In this document: one piece after another, positions 9,250 to 17,172 of the stretch | How the letters are laid out: each line of letters starts with the position of its first letter | How positions within the stretch are numbered: position 1 is the stretch's first letter | Source: Armatimonadetes bacterium CG06_land_8_20_14_3_00_66_21 | Lineage (GTDB): Bacteria > Armatimonadota > Abditibacteriia > CG2-30-66-41 | Length of the DNA stretch: 33,907 bases | Reading direction: 5' to 3' | Assembly: GCA_002779825.1 (NCBI GenBank) | Contig: PEVN01000328.1 | Location: 1-33,907 of the forward strand | Translations under genes and position numbers: made by a program | Notes under the pieces: generated by a model | Told to the model about the DNA's origin: nothing | Databases searched by the model: none | The model's input: only the letters and a program-made list of their open reading frames with translations

Positions 9250-9542
9250 ATCGCCGTTCGGCTCGTCCGGAGGGTGAAGACGTTTGTCCACTGCACGTCG
9301 GGTTGCGCCTGGGAACTCCCGGCGCGTGGTGAATCAACAAGGCCACCAACTTGCTCAGTGACGCGTCGCTGAGGGCGGGAACACCTCCTTCCTTTGGCGC
9401 CGGCTTCGTCTCGGGCGAAGCGCCGAGGGCTGTGACGCCGGTCGTTCACAACGTCCGTCTGGGCAATGCCGGAACACACGCACGCGTGGTGAGTCTAAGT
9501 GCCCTTGTGGACGACAACGAACCCCGGAGCCGCTGGCTCCAG

Positions 9543-10470
9543 ATGCTTATGGCGCTCGAACGCCCCTCGGCACGACTTGCGGTGGCGCTGACGGTTGCGT
9601 TGATGGTGTTGGGCACGCTCTGGATCGATCTGGCAACCGGCCCCGGCCGCGAGCCCGCCGCGCTGTACTTCCTCCTTGTCTGCCTCGTCGCCGCTGCGTT
9701 CGGCACCCGTGGCGCCCTGGGCTGCGCGGTGCTCTGCACGCTGACCTACCAACTCATTCTCTGGCGGCACGTGGTCCCGTACTCCGTTGCCGACGTGAGC
9801 CAGACTGTCATCCTCTTTGCGTTGGGTCTGGTCGTGGCCCAGGCGATGGCGGAGTTCAGGCAACTCCGGGAGATCCACGCTCAACTCCGAGAGCTGAATA
9901 CTCGCCTCCAGCGGCAGGTGCGCCAAGCAGTTGCGGCGGAAGGCGAGGCGACCGAGCGACTGCGCCACGGCGAGCGGCTGTCGGCTTTGGGGGAGGCGAC
10001 GGCACACATCGTCCACGAGGTGAAGAACCCGCTGGTCACCATCGGTGGCTTCGCGCGAAGCATGCGCGAGCAGGTGGAGCCAGGCCATCCGGTGGCACCA
10101 AAACTGACGATCATTGCCGAGGAAGTCACCAAGCTGGAGACGCTGCTGCACGACCTGCTGCACTTTTCCCGTCCGGCCGACACCAACTGCACTGCCGTCC
10201 GCGTTGAGGTTCTATTTGAGGAAGTCCTGGTCCTCGTTCGCTCACCGGCGGAACAGGCTGGCGTAACCCTCCGAGTCGACTGCCCGGCGTCACTCCCGCC
10301 ACTGGCTGGCGGGCGATCAGGAGAAGCTCTCGCGCGCCCTGCTCAACCTCGCCCTCAACAGCGTGCAGGCCATGCCGGCGGGCGGCGAACTCAGCCTCCA
10401 CGCCGAAGTTGACGAGGCGAACCAGCGTCTCCAGATCCGAGTGCGGGACACGGGGCACGGCATTCCGCGA
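9543..10470 (+). pseudogene. Membrane sensor histidine kinase, frameshifted and truncated
   Basis: The open frame begins at 9351, but the likely start is the ATG at 9543, just before the first membrane helix; GGAG lies upstream. Three or four membrane helices (residues about 10-95) are followed by a coiled coil (FRQLREIHAQLRELNTRLQRQV). The dimerisation domain contains the phosphoacceptor His in TAHIVHEVKNPLVTIGGF. At about 10304 one extra G shifts the frame. Reading on in frame 1 restores GDQEKLSRALLNLALNSVQAMPAGGE (N box) and VRDTGHGIP (G1 box). The second half of the HATPase domain (F and G2 boxes) is missing, and the sequence runs straight into the Shine-Dalgarno site of the hydrolase gene. 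No response regulator is adjacent. Two independent lesions make this a clear pseudogene, unless the assembly is faulty. Confidence 0.75.
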
Positions 10471-10483
10471 ACCGGAGCACAAC

Positions 10484-11305
10484 ATGAGCGAGCAAGTCAC
10501 ACGCAGAACGGACATCGTCTACGGCACAACGGATGGTCCCGAACTCCTGTTGGACCTGTTCCTTCCCAGCAGAGCCGACGGGCTCCGGCACGGGCTGGTC
10601 TTCGTCCACGGCGGTGGCTGGCGGAGCGGGGAGCGGCAGGCGTTCCACTGGCACGCCCAACAGGCGGCGTTGCTGGGCTACGTTGCGGCCACCGTCGACT
10701 ACCGCCTCGTTCCGGCCGCCCAGTGGCCGGCGTGCTTCGACGACTGCCAGCGCGCTGTGCGCTGGCTGCGGCATCACGCAGACGAGTTGTCGCTCGACCC
10801 GACCCGGCTTGGCGCGTTCGGATCGTCGGCCGGAGGGCACCTGGTGGCGCTGCTTGGGACCCGCGACACGCGCGAAGACAGCGACACGGAGCTTGCCGGT
10901 CTGTCCAGCCGCGTCCAGTGCGTCGTTGATTACCACGGCGTCCACGACTTCCCGTCTCTCGTCGACGACGAGATGACGGCGGAGTACTGCGTGCCCCTTT
11001 TCGGCGGCGCACTTGGCGAGAGACGCCAGCAATGGGAAGACGCCTCCCCGAGCCGGTTCGTCGATGGCGAGTCTGCGCCCATGCTCCTGTTCCACGACCC
11101 CGGCGACCCCCTGGTCCCCTACAGCCAGTCCGTCCAGCTCGCCACCCGTCTCATGGAAGCCGCCCGCCCCGTGCAGTTCGAGCCCGTCCCAGGCGCCGGC
11201 CACGGATTCGTCTACGACCCCGGCAACGGGTGGACGCAGCGGACGTGGCCGGTTGCGCTGGGGTGGTTGGCGAGGTTTCTGCGACCGCGGGATGGCGAGT
11301 CCTGA
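10484..11305 (+). CDS. Alpha/beta hydrolase (BD-FAE/esterase-lipase type)
   Basis: This encodes 273 residues from the ATG at 10484, with GGAGC eight bases upstream; the ORF track start at 10409 belongs to the kinase remnant. The oxyanion-hole motif is FVHGGGWRSG. The nucleophile Ser is in FGSSAGGHL, the likely acid in FHDPGDPLVP and the His in GAGHGF. This catalytic triad is typical of the carboxylesterase-like alpha/beta hydrolases (esterase/lipase COG0657 type). No signal peptide is visible, so it is probably cytoplasmic. The substrate is unknown. It lies immediately downstream of the truncated kinase and may depend on that gene's former promoter. Confidence 0.88.
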   Translation: MSEQVTRRTDIVYGTTDGPELLLDLFLPSRADGLRHGLVFVHGGGWRSGERQAFHWHAQQAALLGYVAATVDYRLVPAAQWPACFDDCQRAVRWLRHHADELSLDPTRLGAFGSSAGGHLVALLGTRDTREDSDTELAGLSSRVQCVVDYHGVHDFPSLVDDEMTAEYCVPLFGGALGERRQQWEDASPSRFVDGESAPMLLFHDPGDPLVPYSQSVQLATRLMEAARPVQFEPVPGAGHGFVYDPGNGWTQRTWPVALGWLARFLRPRDGES

Positions 11306-11385
11306 GAGCGTGGGCTGCCTGAACAGCCACCGGACCGCCGCCTCGCGTGCCGGTTCTGAGTCGCCGGGACAGCGTGCGCCCTCCC

Positions 11386-11414
11386 TTGAGTCCGCCCCTC
11401 GTCGAGGCTACACT
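11386..11414 (+). promoter_or_regulatory. Predicted promoter of the TauE/SafE gene
   Basis: TTGAGT and TACACT are separated by exactly 17 bases. The predicted transcription start lies about 30 bases upstream of the TTG start codon at 11450. Confidence 0.5.
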
Positions 11415-11449
11415 GCAGGCTCTCCACTCCGCCACATAGGGCGTTTGAC

Positions 11450-12187
11450 TTGGACCTCCAGCAGCTCTCAATTGCCGCACTCCTCGCGTTGGTCGCGTAC
11501 ATCGTCAAAGGCTTCACCGGGTTTGGGGCGGGGATCGTCGTGGTGCCACTGCTCAGCTTGTTTCTCGACCTGAAGGTCGTAGTGTTTGCTGCCTGCGTGT
11601 GCGCGGGGACCAATGGGATTGTGTTGGCCCGGACGGAGTGGCGAAATGCGGCTTGGCGCGCCATTGTCTGGATCGGCGTGGCGGCGCTGGCGGGGCTGGG
11701 GTTCGGGACGTACGCACTGGTGTCGCTCAAGACCGAGGCGCTTCGGAAGAGCTTTGGCGCGCTGGTCTGCGTGTTCGCCCTGGTCATGCTGCTCGAGAAG
11801 TCCAGCGACGAAGGGCCGCCGCCGAAACCGTGGCCCGAGTGGCTGGCGCCGGTCTCGGGGTTCGTCGGCGGGGCGCTCCTGGGCCTGTTTGGCGCGGGCG
11901 GCCCGGCCATGGTGATCTACCTGACTCGGCGCCTGCCCTCCAAAGTAGTGCTGCGCGCGTCGATCATCATGCTGTTCCTGTGCATCGACGCCGCCCGGTT
12001 GGGCGCGTACCTCACGGCCGGCATGTTGACCCACGAGTCGGCGCGGCTCGCGTGCTGGACGCTGCCGGCAGCGCTGCTCGGCAGCTCCGCGGGGACGAAG
12101 GCGCAAAACCGGGTGAACCGCCAGGTGTTCCGGAGGATCGTCGCGGCGGTGCTCTTCGCTACGGGGTTGCTGCTGGCGGGGCGGTGA
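11450..12187 (+). CDS. TauE/SafE (TSUP) family membrane permease
   Basis: This encodes 245 residues with a TTG start at 11450, preceded by AGGG. The family motif KGFTGFGAGIVVVPLL lies in the first hairpin, with a second, symmetry-related motif in the C-terminal half (GGALLGLFGAGGPAMVIYL). Six to eight membrane helices are visible. TSUP proteins export or import sulfur-containing or carboxylated small anions such as sulfite, sulfoacetate or taurine derivatives; the sequence does not show which. It has its own promoter and converges with the acetyltransferase gene on the other strand. Confidence 0.85.
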   Translation: MDLQQLSIAALLALVAYIVKGFTGFGAGIVVVPLLSLFLDLKVVVFAACVCAGTNGIVLARTEWRNAAWRAIVWIGVAALAGLGFGTYALVSLKTEALRKSFGALVCVFALVMLLEKSSDEGPPPKPWPEWLAPVSGFVGGALLGLFGAGGPAMVIYLTRRLPSKVVLRASIIMLFLCIDAARLGAYLTAGMLTHESARLACWTLPAALLGSSAGTKAQNRVNRQVFRRIVAAVLFATGLLLAGR

Positions 12188-12264
12188 GGAGGGACAGGGA
12201 GACTGGGGGACGGGGAGACTGGGCGACAAGGAGATAGGGGCGATAAGGGGATGAGGGGACACGC
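12188..12264. repeat. Purine-rich low-complexity intergenic repeat
   Basis: This stretch between convergent genes contains degenerate repeats of the form GGGAGACTGGGGGAC, GGGGAGACTGGGCGAC, GGAGATAGGGGCGA and AAGGGGATGAGGGGAC. The plus strand is almost purely G/A-rich. It may form unusual structure such as G-runs, or act as a slow-down region between converging transcripts. Confidence 0.5.
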
Positions 12265-12320
12265 AGAAGGGACGGAAGGCCCCACCAGCCATCCACCGTT
12301 CCCGTCTTCCCCCCACTGGA

Positions 12321-13196
12321 TCACGCCCCTGGCCGCAGCCTTGTCGCCTCCTGCCACCAGCCGAGGAACTTGGCGTCGAACCACTTCTCCGGTTCGGCTT
12401 TGAGCGTTGCCAGGAGGGTATCGACCATGTCGCGGGTGCGGATGCCCCGGAGGGTGGCGTTGCCGATGGTGCTGAAGCGGACGAGACCCATGCTGGCGAG
12501 GTACTCGCCCATGTCCTTGAACCCGAAGCCGGGCCACATGAACTCCACGGTGCCGCCCGAGCCCGACTGCCGTTCGCGGTAGTACGCGACCACGGTGTCC
12601 CACCGGGAGATCTGCGCTTCGAGGGCGGCGCGCTTCTCCAGCGGCGCTTGCTGCAGCGCCCACTCCAGGAGCACGCACTGGCAGTAGTGGCCCATGGTGT
12701 TGTAGGTGAAATCGACGCCCAGGAAGCAGTAGTGCGCGTTCCACAAGTAGAAGCGCTCCCACGGGCTGGCTGCCGCGAAGGCGGCGTCGCCGTAGAGGCA
12801 CGGGCGCAGCCCCCACTTGCCGTGGTCGGCCGTGAGTTCCGCCGCTCGCGGGCCGATGGCGGAGACCGAATGGGTGGGGTTGTTGCTGCGGATACTGTCG
12901 GGGCGCAGGCGCAGCGTCTCGGTGATGAGACCCGGGTACGACGGGGAGGCGTCGTAGTCCCAGTCGCTGAGGTCCTGCGTGCCGTTCCACCAAAGCGTGG
13001 GCACGGCGACGGTGCCCTCGGGACCGACGGCATGCAGGAAGCCGTCAATAACAGCGTTGGGGCCGCCGACGACATGCCCCATGCTCTTGAGGGAACTATG
13101 GAACATCACCAGCTCACCGGGCTGCACGCCGACGGCGCGGACGCTGGCGGCGATGTCGGCGGCAGCTACTTGCGTGGTTGTGGCTTTTGGGGGCAC
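12321..13196 (-). CDS. AAC(3)-family acetyltransferase (aminoglycoside N3'-acetyltransferase-like)
   Basis: This encodes 291 residues from a GTG at 13196 that has AGAGGAA five bases upstream. An ATG at 13256 would add 20 residues and has no well-placed site. The family signature VMFHSSLKSMGHVVGGPNAV is at the N-terminus. Later come the acetyl-CoA/antibiotic site stretches VAVPTLWWNGT, SNNPTHSVSAIG and SPWERF. This fold includes true aminoglycoside acetyltransferases and many members of unknown substrate (for example YokD and FrbF-like), so resistance should not be assumed. It stands alone between the TauE gene (convergent) and the GH20-like gene (divergent). Confidence 0.82.
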   Translation of the reverse strand: MPPKATTTQVAAADIAASVRAVGVQPGELVMFHSSLKSMGHVVGGPNAVIDGFLHAVGPEGTVAVPTLWWNGTQDLSDWDYDASPSYPGLITETLRLRPDSIRSNNPTHSVSAIGPRAAELTADHGKWGLRPCLYGDAAFAAASPWERFYLWNAHYCFLGVDFTYNTMGHYCQCVLLEWALQQAPLEKRAALEAQISRWDTVVAYYRERQSGSGGTVEFMWPGFGFKDMGEYLASMGLVRFSTIGNATLRGIRTRDMVDTLLATLKAEPEKWFDAKFLGWWQEATRLRPGA

Positions 13197-13297
13197 GGCG
13201 GTTCCTCTCTGCGGGTCGTGGTCTGCGGCCCTGCCGGATCTGGCGATCCATGGCATGCATGAGTTCGCCGATGCCTGCAAATGACCTCCTGATTCAG

Positions 13298-13326
13298 TTG
13301 TCCGCAGGCGCGAAAGCACGTATGCT
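13298..13326 (+). promoter_or_regulatory. Predicted promoter of the GH20-like gene
   Basis: TTGTCC and TATGCT are separated by exactly 17 bases, about 108 bases upstream of the ATG at 13434. Confidence 0.42.
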
Positions 13327-13433
13327 GCAGGGCACCGCACGCGTGGGCGGAGCAATGTGGACGCACGCCCTGCAATCTCGGGCGGCTGTCCCTGAACTGC
13401 CTCCGCAAGCGAACACGCGACTGGACCCCACAC

Positions 13434-14744
13434 ATGAACAGCCCTCCCAGGAGCAGCAGCTTCCTCGCGATTGCCTGCAGTTGCTTCGTCGCCGCGGCGC
13501 GCTGTCCGGCCGGCGACGCGCAGCAGGAGCCCGACTCCGCCGCCGATCACCCTCGCAGCTCCGTTGACACAGCGGCCCTGCAGCGCAACTGGGACGCGCT
13601 CCGCCAGCGCGGCCTGCGGCTCTTGCCCGTCCCCAAGCAGCTTCAGTTCCGGGGCGAGCCGCTGCCGCTATCCGGCGAGGGGGCGCGTCGTGCCGTGGTC
13701 GTGCTCGCAGAGGACTCGCCGCGGGGACGCATTGCTGCAAATGAGATTGTGTCTCGGCTGGAGGACTTCTCCGCGAAGGTGGAACTCCCCGTTGTCGCCG
13801 CTCCGCAGGCCGGCGCCTACAACGTCGTGATCGAGAACCGCTGGCCTAATACTACAACCGTACTTAGCTCGGGGCAGGTCTCCGACCGCCCCGAAACGCT
13901 TGACCGGAAGGTCTCAAAGGGCTGCGAATCCACGGGATTCGAGGAGACCTGTCGGTCCGGGGAGCGGCGGGGTCAGGAGACCCTCGCCGAGCACATTCGC
14001 GCTAAGTACGGTTGTAGTACTAACACGTTCACTCGCGACGAGACGGTGCCCGCCGAGGCGCGCAAGACCGATCAGGCGTATGGCGTGTACCCGCGCGACG
14101 ACGGTCTCTCGTTGGCGGGGCAAGGCGGGGTGGAGATGCTGTACGCAGCGGTTACGCTGTGCTGGTTGATCGAGGAGCGGGCGGGGCAAGTCTTCCTGCA
14201 CCCCGCCGCCGGGGTGGACTGGCCGGACTACAAGCACCGGCACATGGGCTCGCCCCTGGCTCCCTACCAGACCAACACTGTGGGCGGCGACCCGCAGGCA
14301 CACCTGGCGAACATGCGGAAGTACCTGGACTGGCTGTTCCGGATGAAAGCCACCGGCGTCTTTCGCCACACCATTGGCTCCCAGAGCCATTCCAGTCTGC
14401 CTGACAAGCTCGCCAGCACTCCCGCAGCGCGCGCCTGCGCAAAGCTCGTGAGCGACTACGGCCGCGAGCGCGGGATCGTGACCATGCACAACGGCAGCGT
14501 GAGTCTGGGTACGGACCCCGAGGACAAGGATCGACCCGGCTTCGACCAGATGATGAAGGACGAAGACCGCGGGCACTACCACTCCTGGGCGCGGCACGAC
14601 CTCCATCGCAACAAGGCACACAATCTGGCGGCATTCTGCAAGGAGTGCGGCTTCGACCTGGCTTTCATCCACGCCAACGCCCGCCGTCGAGGGGTGCCTC
14701 CACTTCGGCTTCGAGGGCGACTTCCGCGGGCAATTCCGCCTTGA
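13434..14744 (+). pseudogene. GH20-like glycosidase, C-terminally truncated, carries an inserted element
   Basis: The ATG at 13434 begins a signal peptide (FLAIACSCFVAAARCPAGDA). The N-terminal zincin-like fold of GH20-type enzymes follows (LLPVPKQLQFRGEPLPL, RIAANEIVSRLEDF, YNVVIENRWPN, and GLSLAGQGGVEMLYAAVTLCWLIEE). The start of the catalytic barrel follows (VDWPDYKHRHMGSPLA, then MRKYLDWLFRMKATGV and FDLAFIHA). A 174-base insertion adds 58 residues after RWPNT without breaking the frame. Recognisable homology ends at about 14677. The remaining residues are Arg/Pro-rich, while another frame reads CLHFGFEGDFRGQFRLDGDE and ends with TGA at 14791. The barrel is incomplete and catalytic residues are missing, so function is unlikely. 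The family call is moderately sure. Confidence 0.6.
13847..14022. mobile_element. 176-bp fold-back element (MITE-like) with 22-bp terminal inverted repeats
   Basis: The ends TAATACTACAACCGTACTTAGC-type (13847-13868) and its complement (14001-14022) match at 21 of 22 positions. Both ends carry TA, the expected target duplication of IS630/Tc1-mariner-type transposition. The interior is also an imperfect palindrome closing on a perfect central hairpin (CGAATCC, ACG, GGATTCG). Removing 174 bases (element plus one TA) rejoins the host gene as ...ENRWPNTFTRDE... in frame. No transposase is encoded, so it would be mobilised in trans. Confidence 0.8.
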
Positions 14745-14844
14745 CGGCGACGAGGGGGTCATCCAAGGAGACCTCGGTGTGCAGGGCCTGTGAGCGTCGA
14801 GGCCGGCGTCGCCCGTGGAGTGGTTGGGCTGAGCGCTGCGCCGC

Positions 14845-15105
14845 CTACTCCGCCTCGATCTCCGCCTCGACCGCCTTCCTGTCGTGCCGCTGGGAATAGT
14901 CGATCAACACGATTCGGCAGTGCGGGCAATGCGCGGCTTTGAAGTACTCGCCCTTCCACGGGAAGAGCTTCTTGAGTCCCGCCTCAGATAGGTCTTTGTC
15001 GAGGAAGGCAAAGGAGCGGAACTGCTCCTCCTCAATCCACGACAGCCCGGTGTTGGCGGAGGAGTAGCCAGACACCATTTCGTGCTGGCACTGGTGGCAC
15101 TTCAT
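14845..15105 (-). CDS. Small zinc-ribbon protein (DUF6487-like)
   Basis: This encodes 86 residues from the ATG at 15105, with AAAGGAA five bases upstream; the ORF track start at 15186 is too early. Two CxxC knuckles, MKCHQCQHEM at the start and AHCPHCRIVLIDYS near the end, should bind one zinc. Between them lie GLSWIEEEQFRSF and FPWKGEYFKAAHC, which fit the pattern of the DUF6487 zinc-ribbon family. Its role is unknown. A possible -10 box (TACAAT) lies upstream, but I see no good -35. Confidence 0.7.
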   Translation of the reverse strand: MKCHQCQHEMVSGYSSANTGLSWIEEEQFRSFAFLDKDLSEAGLKKLFPWKGEYFKAAHCPHCRIVLIDYSQRHDRKAVEAEIEAE

Positions 15106-15249
15106 CTCTGTTCCTTTCGCCCGGCGCGCTCTCCCGCATTGTACCTGCGGCCGATGTGTGCCCGCTGCTTCCGCCGCTGCAACCACAAAATCCGAAACCC
15201 CAATTCCGAAGTCCGAAACCCAGAACCCGAGGCCCGAAACGCAGCACTG

Positions 15250-15462
15250 CTACGCCACCACCACCGCCTCACTCGCCGCCTCTTTGCCCATCGTGTCCAC
15301 CGCCACCTTCGCCTCCCGCTTGTCCTCCAGATCGGCAAGCGCGGCGTCGGTGTCCGCCTTCGTGATGCCGCCGAACGCCGTCGTTCCGGTAGCGTACTTG
15401 GTGGCGTGGGCGACGAAGTCGCGCATCCGGTCAGCCAGTTTGGCGGGGTTGATGTGGCTCAC
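15250..15462 (-). CDS. Small conserved-looking hypothetical protein
   Basis: This encodes 70 residues from a GTG at 15462. It is preceded by an unusually strong Shine-Dalgarno stretch (AAGGAGGTGACCT) 11 bases upstream, which supports a real, well-translated gene. The protein is helical and charged (LADRMRDFVAHATKYA, DTDAALADLEDKREAKVAV) and has no Cys, signal peptide or membrane helix. I do not recognise a family. The 21-bp hairpin array lies 70-150 bases upstream, in its leader or promoter region. Confidence 0.6.
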   Translation of the reverse strand: MSHINPAKLADRMRDFVAHATKYATGTTAFGGITKADTDAALADLEDKREAKVAVDTMGKEAASEAVVVA

Positions 15463-15530
15463 GCTTCAGGTCACCTCCTTTCCTGCACTGCCGACGGATA
15501 TCGGGAGTGGTGGACTGGTGGAGTGCTGCA

Positions 15531-15614
15531 GGCACCTGGTGCCGTGACGAAGGCACGTGGTGCCGTGGCGAAGGCACGTGGTGCCGTGACGGAGGCACGT
15601 GGTGCCGCGACGAA
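15531..15614. repeat. Four-copy 21-bp tandem repeat of hairpins
   Basis: There are four head-to-tail copies of GGCACGTGGTGCCGTGACGAA with one to two changes each. Each unit contains a perfect 5-bp stem, GGCAC-GTG-GTGCC, and three of the four contain the palindrome CACGTG. The period of exactly 21 bases (two helical turns) places every palindrome on the same face of the DNA. It sits upstream of the small gene at 15250-15462. Confidence 0.8.
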
Positions 15615-15939
15615 GATACCTCGTTGAGCGCCGAGGAATGGCCCTGAGTTGACCCGAAGGTGAGGTGTGGACAGGCGGAAAGACGAGCAAACGAGACAGA
15701 TTCCCAAACTGAGACGCCACCAACTCACAGCCAGCACCCGCCAACGCCGGCTCCCCTCCGCGCGCAAGCGGAGCCAGAAGCCGCGCTACCCACCACCAAA
15801 CGCCGTAGTTGTCGCCGGTACGGTATCATCCAAGCGCCTCAAGCCCAGAGGTAACATGCTCGGAAAAGACCGTAGAAGCACAGCTTGGGCAGCAGAAAGA
15901 GTCAACTACCGGAAGCGCATTCCCGCCGCGCTTCGCCGC
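15615..15939. other. Non-coding stretch, nothing recognised
   Basis: Together with the repeat and terminator this makes about 520 bases without a gene. The plus-strand ORF at 15667-16329 has no initiation site or protein-like composition and overlaps the HepT gene, so I do not accept it. I see no promoter with the geometry found elsewhere. Confidence 0.4.
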
Positions 15940-15979
15940 CACACAAACAGAAACCGCCCGGCTGCCTCAGCCGAGCGGT
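15940..15979 (-). terminator. Rho-independent terminator of the MntA-HepT operon
   Basis: On the minus strand, three bases after the HepT stop, there is a 12-bp near-perfect stem (ACCGCTCGGCTG, loop AGG, CAGCCGGGCGGT). It is followed by a T-rich tail (TTCTGTTTGTG). Confidence 0.7.
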
Positions 15980-15981
15980 CG

Positions 15982-16479
15982 TCAAGACGCGGCCTTGACC
16001 GCTGCACGGAGCATCGCTGCAAACGCGCTCAGTTCCGCTCGAAGCTGCTCGAAGATCTCGGGGAGCCTCCCGAGCAAGTCCCGGACCCGAGCGGGCTTCA
16101 GGGCAAAGCCGTAGACATTTCGGAAGACATGCCGAAAGGCGCGCAGTTCGTCGAGTTCGTCCCGAAGCGACGCGGACACTACAGCCGGGCGCAGGCCGGG
16201 GATCTCCAGGGCCATATCGGTAAGCAACTGCCGATGCCAGTCGGCTCCTTCAGGCAGGCCGCCGTTGAGGTCTTGACCCACCCGACGCAGGACCGACTCG
16301 GCGCCGCAGCAGAAGTCGTGTATCACTGACCCGGCGGCGCGGAGATGGATGGAGGCAGGCGGCTCAGCAGCCAAGTGCGGAAGGAGGTCTGCGCCTTCGG
16401 CGACAACCCGCTGGAGGTTGCCCAACTCGTCCCCAATCTCCGCCGCCAAACGCAACAGCGCCCCCGACTGCGTCTGCAT
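15982..16479 (-). CDS. hepT: HepT-like toxin
   Basis: This encodes 165 residues and is all-helical. It begins at an ATG that overlaps the stop of the upstream nucleotidyltransferase by one base (TGATG), so the pair is translationally coupled. The stretch ELRAFRHVFRNVYGF at about residues 111-125 is the conserved R/H-containing motif of HepT-like toxins of the type that lacks the classical RX4HXY form. HepT proteins are HEPN-fold toxins (ribonuclease-like) kept inactive by adenylylation by the MntA partner. The C-terminus (VRDLLGRLPEIFEQLRAELSAFA) is the usual closing helix pair. A terminator follows directly. Confidence 0.8.
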   Translation of the reverse strand: MQTQSGALLRLAAEIGDELGNLQRVVAEGADLLPHLAAEPPASIHLRAAGSVIHDFCCGAESVLRRVGQDLNGGLPEGADWHRQLLTDMALEIPGLRPAVVSASLRDELDELRAFRHVFRNVYGFALKPARVRDLLGRLPEIFEQLRAELSAFAAMLRAAVKAAS

Positions 16480-16838
16480 CAGACTCCCTCCAGCAGGTCG
16501 CCTTCAGTCAGCACCCGTTCTCTCAGGGGCGCGGGGCAGTCCTCAAGCTCGATCAGGTCAACTGGCCGAGGCGACTCCCGCAGGACCCGGCCGAGGGCGC
16601 GGAGGTAGAGCTCCGGTGGCAGCCCCTCGACGGCGAGGTCGATATCGGAGTGCTCGCCGAATCGACCTTCCCGGGTCAGCGAGCCGAACGCGTAGACTCG
16701 CTTGGCACCGTAGTCGCCCACCAAAGTCCTCGCGATCCGGCAGGCCTCTTGGCGCGCTGCTGCTGCCGACGCCGCGCGCCGCGCGTCCGTGGCTTCCCGG
16801 CGTGCGCGCCAAGCGAGGGCGAATGCTTGCGGGTCCAT
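16479..16838 (-). CDS. mntA: MntA-like nucleotidyltransferase antitoxin
   Basis: This encodes 119 residues from the ATG at 16838, with GGAG nine bases upstream; the track uses GTG 16853, five codons earlier. The minimal nucleotidyltransferase signature is clear: FGSLTREGRFGEHSDIDLAVEG, with GS at 52-53 and DID at 65-67. VDLIELED carries the third acidic residue. In characterised pairs MntA transfers AMP to a Tyr of HepT and blocks it. The N-terminus is Arg/Ala-rich helix. It is the first gene of a two-gene operon with its own promoter (16871-16899). Confidence 0.85.
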   Translation of the reverse strand: MDPQAFALAWRARREATDARRAASAAAARQEACRIARTLVGDYGAKRVYAFGSLTREGRFGEHSDIDLAVEGLPPELYLRALGRVLRESPRPVDLIELEDCPAPLRERVLTEGDLLEGV

Positions 16839-16870
16839 TCTCGTCCACTCCACACGAGTCGATGCCCAAG

Positions 16871-16899
16871 AGCGTAGCCTAGGGAGCCGACACGGTCAA
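16871..16899 (-). promoter_or_regulatory. Predicted promoter of mntA-hepT
   Basis: On the minus strand, TTGACC and TACGCT are separated by 17 bases. The -10 box is about 33 bases upstream of the ATG at 16838. Confidence 0.42.
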
Positions 16900-17079
16900 C
16901 CGTCGGTTGCGGCGGCACAGGCACCCCGACCTCTGCTGTTGCACTCAACCATGGGCGCCTGGAGAGACCCTAGGGCCTGGACCACATGGCTGCGATCACC
17001 GAGGCCGCAATACCCCGACGTTCCTGCAAAGCACGAACGGCCAACCGCTGGCAGCCGCGTTGGTTGTCGCCCTTTCGCC

Positions 17080-17160
17080 GCTGAGCGTTGTGAGTTGACC
17101 GCCGGGCGTTGAGCGCTCAGCCCCCAACAGCCAACGCAGAACGGCCAACGGTTGACAGTC
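17080..17160. repeat. Low-complexity GTTGAGCG/GTTGGC-type intergenic repeat
   Basis: Downstream of acnA are degenerate repeats built from CGTTG, GAGCG and GGCCAACG units, including the palindrome GAGCGCTC. I see no gene between 16900 and 17172. Confidence 0.4.
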
Positions 17161-17172
17161 GCCAGCGGCCTG

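Noticed and set aside
7141-9291. 716-residue ORF on the minus strand
   Set aside because: It is antisense to the beta-helix gene, rich in Val/Asp/Ala from high-GC third positions, has no domain and no ribosome-binding site. It is a shadow ORF.
11468-13075. 535-residue ORF on the minus strand
   Set aside because: It spans an intergenic repeat and out-of-frame parts of two clear genes; Ser/Arg/Pro-rich shadow.
15531-15614. CRISPR array
   Set aside because: The repeats are contiguous 21-bp units without spacers, and no cas gene is present.
15667-16329. 220-residue plus-strand ORF
   Set aside because: It overlaps HepT on the other strand, is Arg-rich, and has no start signal.
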